A DNA stretch of 64,000 bases. It comes from an uncultured Rhizobiaceae group bacterium. GTDB lineage: Bacteria; Pseudomonadota; Alphaproteobacteria; Rhizobiales; Rhizobiaceae. A model generated the notes under the pieces. It did no database searches and was not told where the DNA came from. It saw nothing but the letters and a program-made list of their open reading frames with translations. Each line of letters starts with the position of its first letter. Position 1 is the first letter of the stretch. This document shows, piece after piece, positions 29,017-38,655 of this stretch. Made by a program: the position numbers and the translations under genes. The stretch is from assembly GCA_947501445.1 (NCBI GenBank), contig CANMVS010000025.1:1-64000 (forward strand), written 5' to 3'.

Positions 29017-29191
29017 GCGTTCCAGGGGTGGGTTCTGGCTCGATCTTTCCATATCGCGGTGTGATGGCGGGTGGGTTCGATTTTCAGATAAATTTCCACT
29101 CATGTGCGTACCAAAAATCATTGGGACTGGCATATCTGTGGCGTGATCAAAACGAGGAATAAATAGACGAAGCTAGCGATGGAGACTGACC

Positions 29192-30922
29192 ATGCGTGTT
29201 TACGAAGCAGTCGTTGCAGCCCTTGAGTCAATTGGCGTTGACGCTGCCTTTGGCGGTGCCGGGGAAAATGCCGCCGGAATGATGTTGGCGCTTGATAAAT
29301 CAGATCAGATCCGACCAATCATCGCAAAAAACGAACAGGGTGCAGCCTTCATGGCCTGCGGTTATGCCATGTTCACCGACAAGCTGGGCGTATGTTTTGC
29401 AACAGCAGGTCCTGGTGCCTTCAATCTGATTTCAGGACTGTGTGTTGCACTGACGGATTCTTATCCCGTGCTTGCGGTGACCGGTTATTCAACGGTTGCC
29501 TGGGATGGCAGGGGAACGCTGAATGAAACATCGGGGCTGTTTCGCACACCAAATTCAGCCATGATGTTTGATGCGGTTACCAAGAAAGATCCGGAAACCG
29601 GAGAGCCGGCCAATTACCTGGTTACCAGCGCTGATGATCTCATGCCGACTTTGCAAAAGGCAATCGAGGTGGCCTATTCCGGGCGACCTGGCCCTGTTCA
29701 TGTTGCTGTGGCCGAGGATATCACCGATCCCGCCATCAAGGTGAGCAATTTCAGTCCACTGCGCATTCCATTTGACCCGGTCAAACCCGATCAGGCCCGT
29801 GTGGACGGGGCTGCGACACTTCTTGCCGCCACAATCAACGAAGGAAAGCGGGTTGTGCTTCTTTCCGGATTTGGCGCCATATTGAGCGGCGCCAATGAGG
29901 CGGTGCTGGCATTCGTCGAGCGGTTCCAAATCCCTGTGGTGACCACCATGGATGGCAAGGGGATTGTCGACGAGGAGCACGATCTGGCCATCGGTCTTTA
30001 TTGTGACAGCGGTCACAAGGCCGCCTGGGAGATATTTGACAGTGCAGATGTTATCATTGCACTGGGCAATTCCTTCGCCCAACACGCGACATTTGATTTC
30101 AGCGATAAGCTGTTTGACGAACGGGCGCTGGTTCACATCAACATCGACGCCGCCGAGATTGACAAGGTCTATCGGGCTGATCATGCCATCATCTCTGATG
30201 CAAAACTTGCGATTGCGGCCTTGCACGAGGCTATGGATGATCGTGTTGGTCCGGTGGCTGCTCAGGATTATCGCCCGAAGGACTATGACGAGCGTTTTAT
30301 CATTTCGCCCACACCCAAACTTCATCCCGGCAGAATGGTTCAGGCCATTTCGCGCATGCTGCCGGATCGCGGGGTTGTTCTGGCGGATGCGGGTGCCCAT
30401 GCCGCCTGGTGCGGATACTACCTTGAACTGAACGAAGGGCAGAATTTTCGCAAACCCGGCACCTATGGCCCGATGGGCATAGCGGTCAATGGCGCTTTGG
30501 GCGTGAAATATGCCGATATGGATCGCACGGTTGTTGCTGCCGTTGGGGACGGTTCGTATCTGATGTCGGGCTTTGAGCTGATGACTGCAGTTCAATATGA
30601 CATCCCGGTCATCTGGGTGATTTTCAACGACCGGGAATTCAAGCTCATCAAGCTCTATCAGATCGCTGCGTTCAGGCGCTGTGGTCTGGTTGAATTCGAC
30701 AATCCGGACTATGCCGCCTATGCGCGCGCCTGCGGTGCACAAGGTTACACGGTTGACCGACTTAACGAATTCGAAGACGTCTTCGCCACCGCGCTTGCAT
30801 CACGCAAACCGACACTCATCGATGCAAGAATTACCCGCCTGGCGCTGCCAAACTACAGTCCCGATCCCGATGGGATCCTCTCGGCGATATTTGATCGTGT
30901 GAGAGAACGGTTCGGGGCCTGA
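29192..30922 (+). CDS. thiamine pyrophosphate-dependent enzyme (acetolactate synthase large-subunit-like)
   Basis: 576 aa; KNEQGAAFMACGYAM, ATAGPGAFNLISGL, AVGDGSYLMSGFELMTAVQYDIPVIWVIFND TPP motif. Confidence 0.9.
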   Translation: MRVYEAVVAALESIGVDAAFGGAGENAAGMMLALDKSDQIRPIIAKNEQGAAFMACGYAMFTDKLGVCFATAGPGAFNLISGLCVALTDSYPVLAVTGYSTVAWDGRGTLNETSGLFRTPNSAMMFDAVTKKDPETGEPANYLVTSADDLMPTLQKAIEVAYSGRPGPVHVAVAEDITDPAIKVSNFSPLRIPFDPVKPDQARVDGAATLLAATINEGKRVVLLSGFGAILSGANEAVLAFVERFQIPVVTTMDGKGIVDEEHDLAIGLYCDSGHKAAWEIFDSADVIIALGNSFAQHATFDFSDKLFDERALVHINIDAAEIDKVYRADHAIISDAKLAIAALHEAMDDRVGPVAAQDYRPKDYDERFIISPTPKLHPGRMVQAISRMLPDRGVVLADAGAHAAWCGYYLELNEGQNFRKPGTYGPMGIAVNGALGVKYADMDRTVVAAVGDGSYLMSGFELMTAVQYDIPVIWVIFNDREFKLIKLYQIAAFRRCGLVEFDNPDYAAYARACGAQGYTVDRLNEFEDVFATALASRKPTLIDARITRLALPNYSPDPDGILSAIFDRVRERFGA

Positions 30923-31004
30923 GGTATCAGCCTCAATTCAGCATAGCAGATAGAATGGTGTGCATTTGGCACACGAAATTATCGGTTCACCAACGGAGGG
31001 GCGA

Positions 31005-33806
31005 ATGTCGAGCTGGAAGGAAGAATACAAAGGGGGGTCTGCCGAGGCAGAGCGCGTGGAATTTGAACAATTGACGCAACTGATGCTCGACGCGCAATTG
31101 AAGTCCCGCAAGGCGGCAGGTGCCAGGCATGTCGATCGGGCGTTTCATGCAAAATCCATCGCCGCGTGCGGTGGTGCGCATTTTCGATTTGCCGATGATC
31201 TGCCGGATGACCTGCAAATCGGATTTGCGCAACCGGGACAGCAGTATGAAGCCCAAGTTCGCATTTCCAATGCGGCTTCCTCAGCCAAGCCAGATGACGA
31301 AAAGGATTTGCGCGGTCTGGCGGTGCGCATTCGGGTTTCTCACGACGAGCACCACGACCTGCTGGCAACAAATTTCCCGATACCCCACGCACGTGATGCC
31401 CGCCAATTTGTACTCTTTGCCCACGCGGTCGCCGGAGGGCGTTTGTCACGCATCAAGGGGATATTGAAGCTCTTTTTTCAACTGGGGCCGGCGGAAACCG
31501 TTCGCATGTTGAAAAACATCCGATCTGCCTTGCACACATCCGAAAGTCTGGCGATGGAATCCTACTGGAGCCGCGGAGCCATTCGCTGGGGTGATGAGGC
31601 TGTACGCTATATTTTCAAACCGGTTGCGGATGTTGCGCCGCTGAAAGACAGTTTTTCCGGAGCAGGGCATCTTGGTGCCGAATTCATGACGCGCCAGATG
31701 CGCGGCGATATTGAATTTGATCTTTATGTCCAGCGTTTCATCAATGAAAAATCAACGCCGATCGAAGACGCCGCTGTTGAATGGAGCGAGAGCGTATCCG
31801 CACCTGTTCACGTGGCGACACTTGTTCTGCCGCAGCGGGATTTGAGCGCTGTGGATGCGCGCGCCGAGCAGCGCGTGATCAACGACATGGGGTTCAATCC
31901 ATGGAATACGACGGAAGAGTTCCGGCCTCTGGGCCATCTCAATCGGGCAAGAAAGGCTGCTTATGATGGCTCGTTGGCCCATCGTCAGACGCGCCGGTTC
32001 AAGGAGCCGAGACCACCCATTCAAAATCGTATTTTCGGCACGGCAGCACGCTCCATTTTGCGCACCATCAATCGCTACCGCCCCTGGCATCGCCTTCCAT
32101 TGCTTGTCAGTCTCCTGAATCTCGATGCATTACGTCATGACCTGCGGGTTCATAATCTGCTTGACACCGAACCGCGCGAGGCACCACCGCAGGCCCGAAA
32201 TATTCCGGCGCAAACAACTGATGATGCGCGCATGTATCGCTCATATGAAGGCAGCTCAAATGATTTGAGTGCACCTGACATGGGAGCTGTCGGCCAGACG
32301 TTCGGGCGCAATATGCCAGCGCAGGAGCAATCCGTTGATGATCCCAATCCGGTAACGGTCTGCCGGGAGCTGATGGATAGAAAGACATTCATTCCGGCGA
32401 CAATCGTCAATGTTCTTGCTGCAGGCTGGATCCAGTTCCAGGTTCATGACTGGGTGGCCCACGCGCGTCACAAGCTCGGCGAAAAGGATTTGATTGTCCC
32501 GATACCGGACAAATATCCGCCCTTTGCCAATACGCCAGAAGGTGAAGCCGAACGGATGATGCGTATTGCCGGCAACATTCCTCATCCAAACGCGACAGGT
32601 GACGGCATCTTGTTTGCCAATGCGTCGTCACATTGGTGGGATGGATCGCAAGTCTACGGATATGATGCCAAGAACGCCAGGAAGCTGCGCGAGGGCGCCA
32701 AATTGCGCCTTGATGAAAATGGCTATCTGCCGGAAAATATCCATGGTTTCGAAATGACCGGCTTTAATGAAAGCTGGTGGATGGGCCTGAGTGTTCTGCA
32801 CACGTTGTTTGCCCGTGAACACAATGTTCTGTGTGATGAGTTGCAAAAGGCCTATCCGACCTGGGATGACGAGCGGACATACCAGACGGCACGGTTGATC
32901 GTATCGGCGCTGATCGCAAAAATTCATACCGTCGAATGGACACCGGCAATTTTGGCAACCGAAGCGCTGGACATTGGCATGAAGACCAACTGGTATGGGC
33001 CGCCCTCCGGTGACTGGTTAACGAAGCTCGGCATATGGCTGACCGATACCCATGCGCTCAAAGGCATCCCGCAAACGTTGCCTGACCACCACAGTGCACC
33101 CTATTCGCTGACAGAGGAATTTGCCACGGTTTACCGCATGCATCCGCTTATTCCGGACGACTACATTTTCTATAATTTCGAAACAGGCAAAGAACGCAGC
33201 CGCAAAAGCTTTACTGAAATTCAGGGCGCCATGTCGGACGATGAGTTCAGAAAACTTGGCATGCGTGATGCGCTTTATTCGTTCGGCATTGCGCATCCCG
33301 GTGCCATCACACTGCACAATTTCCCCCGCACGCTGCAGAATTTCCACCGTGAAGGCGAAACGATTGATCTTTCCGTCGTTGATATTGTGCGCACCCGCGC
33401 CCGTCATGTGCCGCGCTACAATGAGTTTCGTCAAAAGCTGCATATGCCTGCCGTGCGTGATTTTGATGAGATGACCGCCAGTCAGGAAACAAACCGCAAG
33501 CTGCAGGAAATCTATGGCAAGGTCGATAATGTTGATACCGTCGTCGGCTTGCTGGGTGAGAACCCGCCGGATGGATTTGGTTTCAGCGATACGGCCTTTC
33601 GTATCTTTATCCTCATGGCTTCGCGCCGGCTGCAAAGCGACCGCTTTTTGACAGTTGATTTCCGTCCGGAAGTCTATTCACCGCTCGGTATGGACTGGAT
33701 CGAAAACAACACGATGACGAGTGTCATATTGCGTCACTGTCCGGAACTGGCGTCGGTCATTCCCAAAGGTGGCAATGCTTTTGCGCCGTGGCGCCCGATC
33801 TATTGA
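31005..33806 (+). CDS. fusion hemoprotein: catalase-like N-terminal domain + animal-heme-peroxidase/alpha-dioxygenase-like C-terminal domain
   Basis: N-term ATNFPIPHARDARQFVLFAHAVAGG and FRPLGHLNRARKAAYDGS (catalase-like); C-term IQFQVHDWVAHARHK, SSHWWDGSQVYGYD, REHNVLCDELQKAYP, EFATVYRMHPLIPDDYIF, PGAITLHNFPRTLQN (alpha-DOX-like). Confidence 0.8.
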   Translation: MSSWKEEYKGGSAEAERVEFEQLTQLMLDAQLKSRKAAGARHVDRAFHAKSIAACGGAHFRFADDLPDDLQIGFAQPGQQYEAQVRISNAASSAKPDDEKDLRGLAVRIRVSHDEHHDLLATNFPIPHARDARQFVLFAHAVAGGRLSRIKGILKLFFQLGPAETVRMLKNIRSALHTSESLAMESYWSRGAIRWGDEAVRYIFKPVADVAPLKDSFSGAGHLGAEFMTRQMRGDIEFDLYVQRFINEKSTPIEDAAVEWSESVSAPVHVATLVLPQRDLSAVDARAEQRVINDMGFNPWNTTEEFRPLGHLNRARKAAYDGSLAHRQTRRFKEPRPPIQNRIFGTAARSILRTINRYRPWHRLPLLVSLLNLDALRHDLRVHNLLDTEPREAPPQARNIPAQTTDDARMYRSYEGSSNDLSAPDMGAVGQTFGRNMPAQEQSVDDPNPVTVCRELMDRKTFIPATIVNVLAAGWIQFQVHDWVAHARHKLGEKDLIVPIPDKYPPFANTPEGEAERMMRIAGNIPHPNATGDGILFANASSHWWDGSQVYGYDAKNARKLREGAKLRLDENGYLPENIHGFEMTGFNESWWMGLSVLHTLFAREHNVLCDELQKAYPTWDDERTYQTARLIVSALIAKIHTVEWTPAILATEALDIGMKTNWYGPPSGDWLTKLGIWLTDTHALKGIPQTLPDHHSAPYSLTEEFATVYRMHPLIPDDYIFYNFETGKERSRKSFTEIQGAMSDDEFRKLGMRDALYSFGIAHPGAITLHNFPRTLQNFHREGETIDLSVVDIVRTRARHVPRYNEFRQKLHMPAVRDFDEMTASQETNRKLQEIYGKVDNVDTVVGLLGENPPDGFGFSDTAFRIFILMASRRLQSDRFLTVDFRPEVYSPLGMDWIENNTMTSVILRHCPELASVIPKGGNAFAPWRPIY

Positions 33807-33846
33807 ACCAACGTTTTTCACACGCAGTCCATCACGGAGAGATGCA

Positions 33847-35217
33847 ATGGTTGATCATCCCGGTTTAGACGCATTTTTGAAACAGCCCCTTTCGCGCACG
33901 CTGTGGGGCAGACGAACCCGGCGCGTCAGCCGCGGCAGCGATGTTGAAGCGGGTTCGATGACCTATAAATCGTCCAATGAGCGCGCACCGCTGTGCGCGC
34001 TTGAGGAGGCTATTCTGATTGCGGCAACGGGTGCTTCGGGCCTCACCATGCCCGATCGACCCTTTGCCGATCCAAAAACCGGTGATCCGATCATGGCAAA
34101 GCCGAACCTGATGATGCAGGGCCGCACCGCCGGTAGTCCGGATAATGCGCAGGGCACGCACTTTTTCATGATCAACGACAGCGGCACCTATTTTCTGCGC
34201 CGCATTGAGCCTTTGGCGGCAGGGGTGGATGGCTGGACACCTGAAATTCTGATCGAGCGTGCCGAACGCACAAAGGTCAAGGTTCTGGACCGCCGCATAG
34301 ATGTGCCCGGAGATGATCGCGATTTTCCTGCCTATCTGGATTCAAACCGGTTTCTGTCCAACCTGCCGGGGACGACCATATTCTTTCCGGTCGTTGATCT
34401 GTCCCATCAATATATCAACGGTTTGATGTATCTTTTGACCCAGCCTGAAAAAGCGCGACCCGCCTTCGTCGATGACCGTAATTTTTACCAGCCTGCGGGC
34501 ATCAAGAAATGGATCAAGAGCGGTTTTTTGAACGAAGACATTAAAGTACCGCTCGGACTGATCAAGCAAATGCGCACGCAGATTGAAGCCGACCTGCTGG
34601 TGCAGAACCTGTTCCTTGTCACAGAAGCATTGGGCCTTGGTGGATGGATACACGGATCCATATCGCCACCGGTGCTGATGGGAGACCCCAAGTTTCGGGA
34701 TCGCTATGGCAATATGCTGGATTTTGATTACCAGTCACCACCCTGGAAACTGATGGATATTCTGCGTTGGCATACGCTGCCGATCAAAAAGATGGAGCAC
34801 ATTCGAACTCATGCAACGAGCCTGCGGCACAAGGGCGAATATCTGATCAAGGCGAAATGCCCACCCAATTATGATTCAATGTCTGAAGCTGTCGATACCG
34901 TTATGGCCGGCAAATTCGGACCGGAAGGCATCTATAAGGATACAGATCTTTTCAAGCACATTTACAAGGAAGATTATGGTGATCGCTACCTGGCTGAGGC
35001 GGCAGAATATGGTGGCGAGGTTGTGGAATGTGTTCGGGCAATATGTGATTATATCTACGATACCCATGGTCGGTTTCCGGCCCATTGCGATGCTATCGAG
35101 GCACCCGGAATCTGGCTGCAGACGCATCACATAGAAGAAGAATATTATGATCGCTTCTTCAAGAACGGCAAGACAGATGTCCATGCGGCCCATGACAGCC
35201 GCTGGCATGCGTCTTGA
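33847..35217 (+). CDS. conserved protein with nitroreductase-like features
   Basis: 456 aa from 33847; LCALEEAILIAATGASGL and LLVQNLFLVTEALGLGGWIHGS resemble nitroreductase-fold segments; ORF-track start at 33721 overlaps the upstream gene. Confidence 0.5.
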   Translation: MVDHPGLDAFLKQPLSRTLWGRRTRRVSRGSDVEAGSMTYKSSNERAPLCALEEAILIAATGASGLTMPDRPFADPKTGDPIMAKPNLMMQGRTAGSPDNAQGTHFFMINDSGTYFLRRIEPLAAGVDGWTPEILIERAERTKVKVLDRRIDVPGDDRDFPAYLDSNRFLSNLPGTTIFFPVVDLSHQYINGLMYLLTQPEKARPAFVDDRNFYQPAGIKKWIKSGFLNEDIKVPLGLIKQMRTQIEADLLVQNLFLVTEALGLGGWIHGSISPPVLMGDPKFRDRYGNMLDFDYQSPPWKLMDILRWHTLPIKKMEHIRTHATSLRHKGEYLIKAKCPPNYDSMSEAVDTVMAGKFGPEGIYKDTDLFKHIYKEDYGDRYLAEAAEYGGEVVECVRAICDYIYDTHGRFPAHCDAIEAPGIWLQTHHIEEEYYDRFFKNGKTDVHAAHDSRWHAS

Positions 35218-35232
35218 GTGAGGCATTATTAG

Positions 35233-35245
35233 TTGACTCAGTCAA
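35233..35245. promoter_or_regulatory. MarR-type operator candidate
   Basis: TTGACT-C-AGTCAA perfect palindrome ~40 bp upstream of MarR-GNAT start. Confidence 0.5.
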
Positions 35246-35255
35246 GTAACTGACG

Positions 35256-35288
35256 CATTCTTCAATCCGCATAAAGGATTGAAGAATG
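35256..35288 (+). promoter_or_regulatory. perfect hairpin enclosing the start codon of the MarR-GNAT gene
   Basis: CATTCTTCAATCC-GCATAAA-GGATTGAAGAATG; 3' arm contains the ATG at 35286. Confidence 0.6.
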
Positions 35289-36218
35289 AGTGAAGCCGAG
35301 ACAATTGATCAACAGGCATTGGCAGTACGGGCCTTCAACCGTTTTTACACACGTCAGATCGGCCTGCTTAATGAAGGGCTGTTGAAAAGCCGGTTCTCGT
35401 TGACCGAAGTGCGGGTTCTTTACGAACTGGCGCATCGCGATGATCTGAGTGCCAGCGATATCATCAGTGATCTCGGATTGGACGCCGGATATCTCAGCCG
35501 TCTGCTGAAAAAATTTCAGTCCAGCGGCCTGATTGTTCGCTCACCCTCACCGCGCGATGCAAGGCAGTACATTCTGAATCTCACGCAAAAGGGCAGGGAC
35601 GTCTTCGCGCCTCTCAATCAGACGTCGGCAGAGGAGATCACTGCAATGCTGTGTGACCTGCGTCCATCAGACCGGGTAAAAATGTTGCAGGCTATGGAGA
35701 CGATACAGGAGCTTTTGTCACCGGAACCAGCCGATAAAGGAAGCTTTCACTTACGCCCATTGCAAAGTGGAGATATTGGTTGGATAGCCCATCGTCAGGG
35801 CATTTTATACGCCCGTGAATATGGATTTGATGCCACATTCGAGGCGCTGGTGGCGCAAATCGCAGCAGATTTCGTCGATAATCATAATCCGAGCGCCGAA
35901 CAATGCTGGATTGCCGAGCGCAATGGGGCGATCCTCGGCAGCGTATTTGTCGTGCGCCAATCGGACACGGTTGCCAAATTGCGGCTGCTGTATGTTGAGC
36001 CACTGGCCCGGGGGCTGGGGCTTGGTGGTGCACTTGTTGATCAATGTATCGAATATGCCCGTGCGCGGGGCTATTCTACATTGACATTATGGACAAACGA
36101 CAATCTGGATGCAGCCATCCACCTTTATCAGACCAGGGGTTTTATCCTTGATCGCGAGGAAAAGCACAATTCATTCGGCTGCGATCTTGTGGGCCAGCAC
36201 TGGAATTTGCAGCTTTGA
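35286..36218 (+). CDS. MarR-type HTH fused to GNAT N-acetyltransferase
   Basis: N-term winged helix LGLDAGYLSRLLKKFQSSGLIVRSPSPRDARQ; C-term LYVEPLARGLGLGGALVDQCIEYARARGY. Confidence 0.92.
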   Translation: MSEAETIDQQALAVRAFNRFYTRQIGLLNEGLLKSRFSLTEVRVLYELAHRDDLSASDIISDLGLDAGYLSRLLKKFQSSGLIVRSPSPRDARQYILNLTQKGRDVFAPLNQTSAEEITAMLCDLRPSDRVKMLQAMETIQELLSPEPADKGSFHLRPLQSGDIGWIAHRQGILYAREYGFDATFEALVAQIAADFVDNHNPSAEQCWIAERNGAILGSVFVVRQSDTVAKLRLLYVEPLARGLGLGGALVDQCIEYARARGYSTLTLWTNDNLDAAIHLYQTRGFILDREEKHNSFGCDLVGQHWNLQL

Positions 36219-37087
36219 ATAATGCTGAGCGAAGGCTGGCGCTCGCAGCTGCAGCCACAACCGCCATTCTGGTAGGTGCCACATTTGTCGCTACACGATT
36301 TGTCGCAACGCAAATCGAACCGGCATCGCTGGCATTTCTTCGTTACTTTATCGCCCTGTTATTTCTGGGGCCCTTTGCCTATTTCAGCGGAGCGCTTTCC
36401 ATTCGGCGCGATGACATCGTTCCTGTGGTGATATTGGGTGTTTTTCAGTTCGCTGTTGTTATCATCCTGCTCAATTTCAGCCTGTTGCACCTGCCCGCCT
36501 CGCGCAGCGCACTCCTGTTTGCGCAGTTGCCATTGTTGACCATGGTAATTGCAGCTCTGATGGGCCGCGAGCGTTTGACCATGGTCAAATCCTTGGGCGT
36601 CATATTAACAGTTATCGGTGTCAGCATAACCCTGGGCGAGCGGCTTGTGGAGGGTGCTGTGCCATCCGAGTGGATCGGTGCGGCTGCCGCATTGGCAGCT
36701 GCAGTGTTCGGTGCCGGTTGTTCGGTTTTGTTTCGCCCCTATCTGCAGCGCAACTCCACGGTCGCAGTTGGCACATTGTCGATGTTGGCTTCGGTTCTGT
36801 TTCTGGCGGCACCGGCAGGGATGGAAGGTTTTTTCGCGGGTCTTCCCAATTTTGATCCGCTGGTATGGGCAAATATTGTTTTCATTGGTCTTGCTAGCAG
36901 CACCGGCTTTGTTATGTGGCTTTGGTCGCTCAAAATTGTAGGACCAACGAATGTGTCAGTCTTCTTTGCCCTCAGTCCCGTCACAGCCGCCCTGTTGGGT
37001 GTTGCCCTCTTGGGTGAAGCCTATTCGGTGTCAGGCTTCATCGGTCTCGTAACGGTTGTCACCGGTATATGGGTCGCGGTTCGTTAG
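36215..37087 (+). CDS. DMT-superfamily (EamA) transporter
   Basis: ten TM segments, TTG start overlapping upstream stop. Confidence 0.88.
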   Translation: MNNAERRLALAAAATTAILVGATFVATRFVATQIEPASLAFLRYFIALLFLGPFAYFSGALSIRRDDIVPVVILGVFQFAVVIILLNFSLLHLPASRSALLFAQLPLLTMVIAALMGRERLTMVKSLGVILTVIGVSITLGERLVEGAVPSEWIGAAAALAAAVFGAGCSVLFRPYLQRNSTVAVGTLSMLASVLFLAAPAGMEGFFAGLPNFDPLVWANIVFIGLASSTGFVMWLWSLKIVGPTNVSVFFALSPVTAALLGVALLGEAYSVSGFIGLVTVVTGIWVAVR

Positions 37088-37566
37088 GGGGTTGCATTGG
37101 TTGCTGGAACCTCGATATCAAAATGCATGACGTCCTCACGGGTACCAAGCTTTGTATAAAGGGCAATAGCAGGGTCATCACCATAATCGGCCTGCACAAA
37201 AATCACATAGGCCCCAAGTGAGGAGGCGATGGCCTGCAACTGTGCAACGAGCGCCGTTGCAATCCCCTCACGACGGCATTGTGATGCCACAGCCAGATCA
37301 TAAATATAGACTTCACTACGCTCCTGTTCGAATTTGTGCAGCACATAGGCTGCAAGACCACCAACCACCTCCTCGCCTTTAAGGGCCGCCAGAGCGATGA
37401 ATGTATCGCTGCCAAGAAGCCGCCGGCACCATGTTTCGCCCGGGCGATGACGGTTATAGTGTTCGTCATCCTCAAAGGCCTGCGCAAACACGGACAGCAT
37501 GCCGTTCAAAATCGGTACGTCGTCAATAGTGAGTTGCTGAATGTGGTAGGAAGGTGGAACTGTCAT
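37084..37566 (-). CDS. AAC(3)-I-like aminoglycoside N-acetyltransferase family GNAT protein
   Basis: [54 protein letters not shown]...[37 protein letters not shown] closely resembles AAC(3)-I. Confidence 0.82.
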   Translation of the reverse strand: MTVPPSYHIQQLTIDDVPILNGMLSVFAQAFEDDEHYNRHRPGETWCRRLLGSDTFIALAALKGEEVVGGLAAYVLHKFEQERSEVYIYDLAVASQCRREGIATALVAQLQAIASSLGAYVIFVQADYGDDPAIALYTKLGTREDVMHFDIEVPATNATP

Positions 37567-37673
37567 GTCATGAGGAAGCCTTGTCGAGAGTGAGTTGATG
37601 TCAGCAATATTAGAAGAAATCGGAAGAAACGCCATAATGCGCGCTTTCCGTGTTCATTGGGTCGTTGGATGAA

Positions 37674-38165
37674 ATGAACTTACGGTCTGAAAATGCCTCG
37701 CTTGCCGAGCTGCGTATTCTGCCAGCAGTTACCCGTGACGTGGATCTGGTCGTAAAAATCAGCGCTGAGGCTTACACCAAAATCTACAACGATGTGATTG
37801 GTGCTGTTCCAAAACCTGCATACGAAAACTATGCTCCGCGCATAGCGCGATCCGAAGTGTATCTTGGGTACATTGGCAGTGAAGCCTGTTGTGTTCTGGT
37901 TCTGGAAAATCAGCACCCAACACTTCTGATATACAGCGTCGCTGTCTGTCCCCGCTGGCAAGGGTGTGGATTTGCCACGCAGCTGCTGAACTTTGCATGC
38001 AGGTTTGCGTTTGATAATGGTTTTGCTGCCGCTGCGCTTTATACCAACATCAAGATGCTCGCAAACATCAGGCTCTATGAGCGTTGCGGATTTATTCCGC
38101 AGGGCTCTCGTCCACACCCGACGCGGGCAGATGAAATGCTGTTGGATATGCTCAGGAAAATCTAG
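37674..38165 (+). CDS. GNAT-family N-acetyltransferase
   Basis: IYSVAVCPRWQGCGFATQLLNFACRFAFDNGFAAAALYTN...LYERCGFIPQG. Confidence 0.85.
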   Translation: MNLRSENASLAELRILPAVTRDVDLVVKISAEAYTKIYNDVIGAVPKPAYENYAPRIARSEVYLGYIGSEACCVLVLENQHPTLLIYSVAVCPRWQGCGFATQLLNFACRFAFDNGFAAAALYTNIKMLANIRLYERCGFIPQGSRPHPTRADEMLLDMLRKI

Positions 38166-38655
38166 CAGCGGTTATCGGGTTCTGTATTTTCTCACTTCTG
38201 CGCTTTCCTGCCGACATTGGGTTGATTTAGAGAGGGTCAATGAATGTCACCTGGACTGATCATTGAGTTGCCCAATTGGACATCGTACTTCCAGTCTGTT
38301 TCATGGCCTGTCGCTCTACGAACCCATTTTGAATATGCGATCAATGTGGTGGTGCCCAAGCTGGATACACCGGAAGATTAGGCCACCTGCACCGAGGCGT
38401 ACTTTTATGTGTCATACATCAAACGATTTGAAAGTCTGGGGGTGTTGCGGTAATTTACGGTCCTCAATGAGGAAGCGAGATGAATTGTAAAGACGTTGCC
38501 TTCAGATGAATCCCGCAGGATACCAACGCCTAAGCAACCTTAAAAGATGTGCTAAATCAACTGTTTTGGTCATTTTCTGCAAAAAATCCCGGTCTGTTCA
38601 TTTGCCATTCAGGTGAAAAAGACCTATATTAGATACTTGGAATGGAGTAACAGTC

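Noticed and set aside
28944-29162. 72-aa ORF in the intergenic region
   Set aside because: No convincing RBS or protein-like composition, and overlaps inverted repeats.
28798-29191. TPP riboswitch upstream of the TPP-dependent enzyme
   Set aside because: Did not see the CTGAGA / ACCCTTGAACCTGATC conserved blocks; only unrelated inverted repeats.
29555-30742. 395-aa minus-strand ORF
   Set aside because: Lies entirely antisense to the TPP-enzyme gene, which has clear family motifs.
33018-33635. 205-aa minus-strand ORF
   Set aside because: Antisense to the conserved alpha-dioxygenase-like region.
37084-37566. Integron cassette carrying the AAC(3)-I-like gene
   Set aside because: No integrase, attI or attC-like inverted repeats recognised; neighbours are ordinary chromosomal genes.
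38263-38490. 75-aa ORF in the AT-rich patch
   Set aside because: No family resemblance and low-quality composition; region looks non-coding or degenerate.
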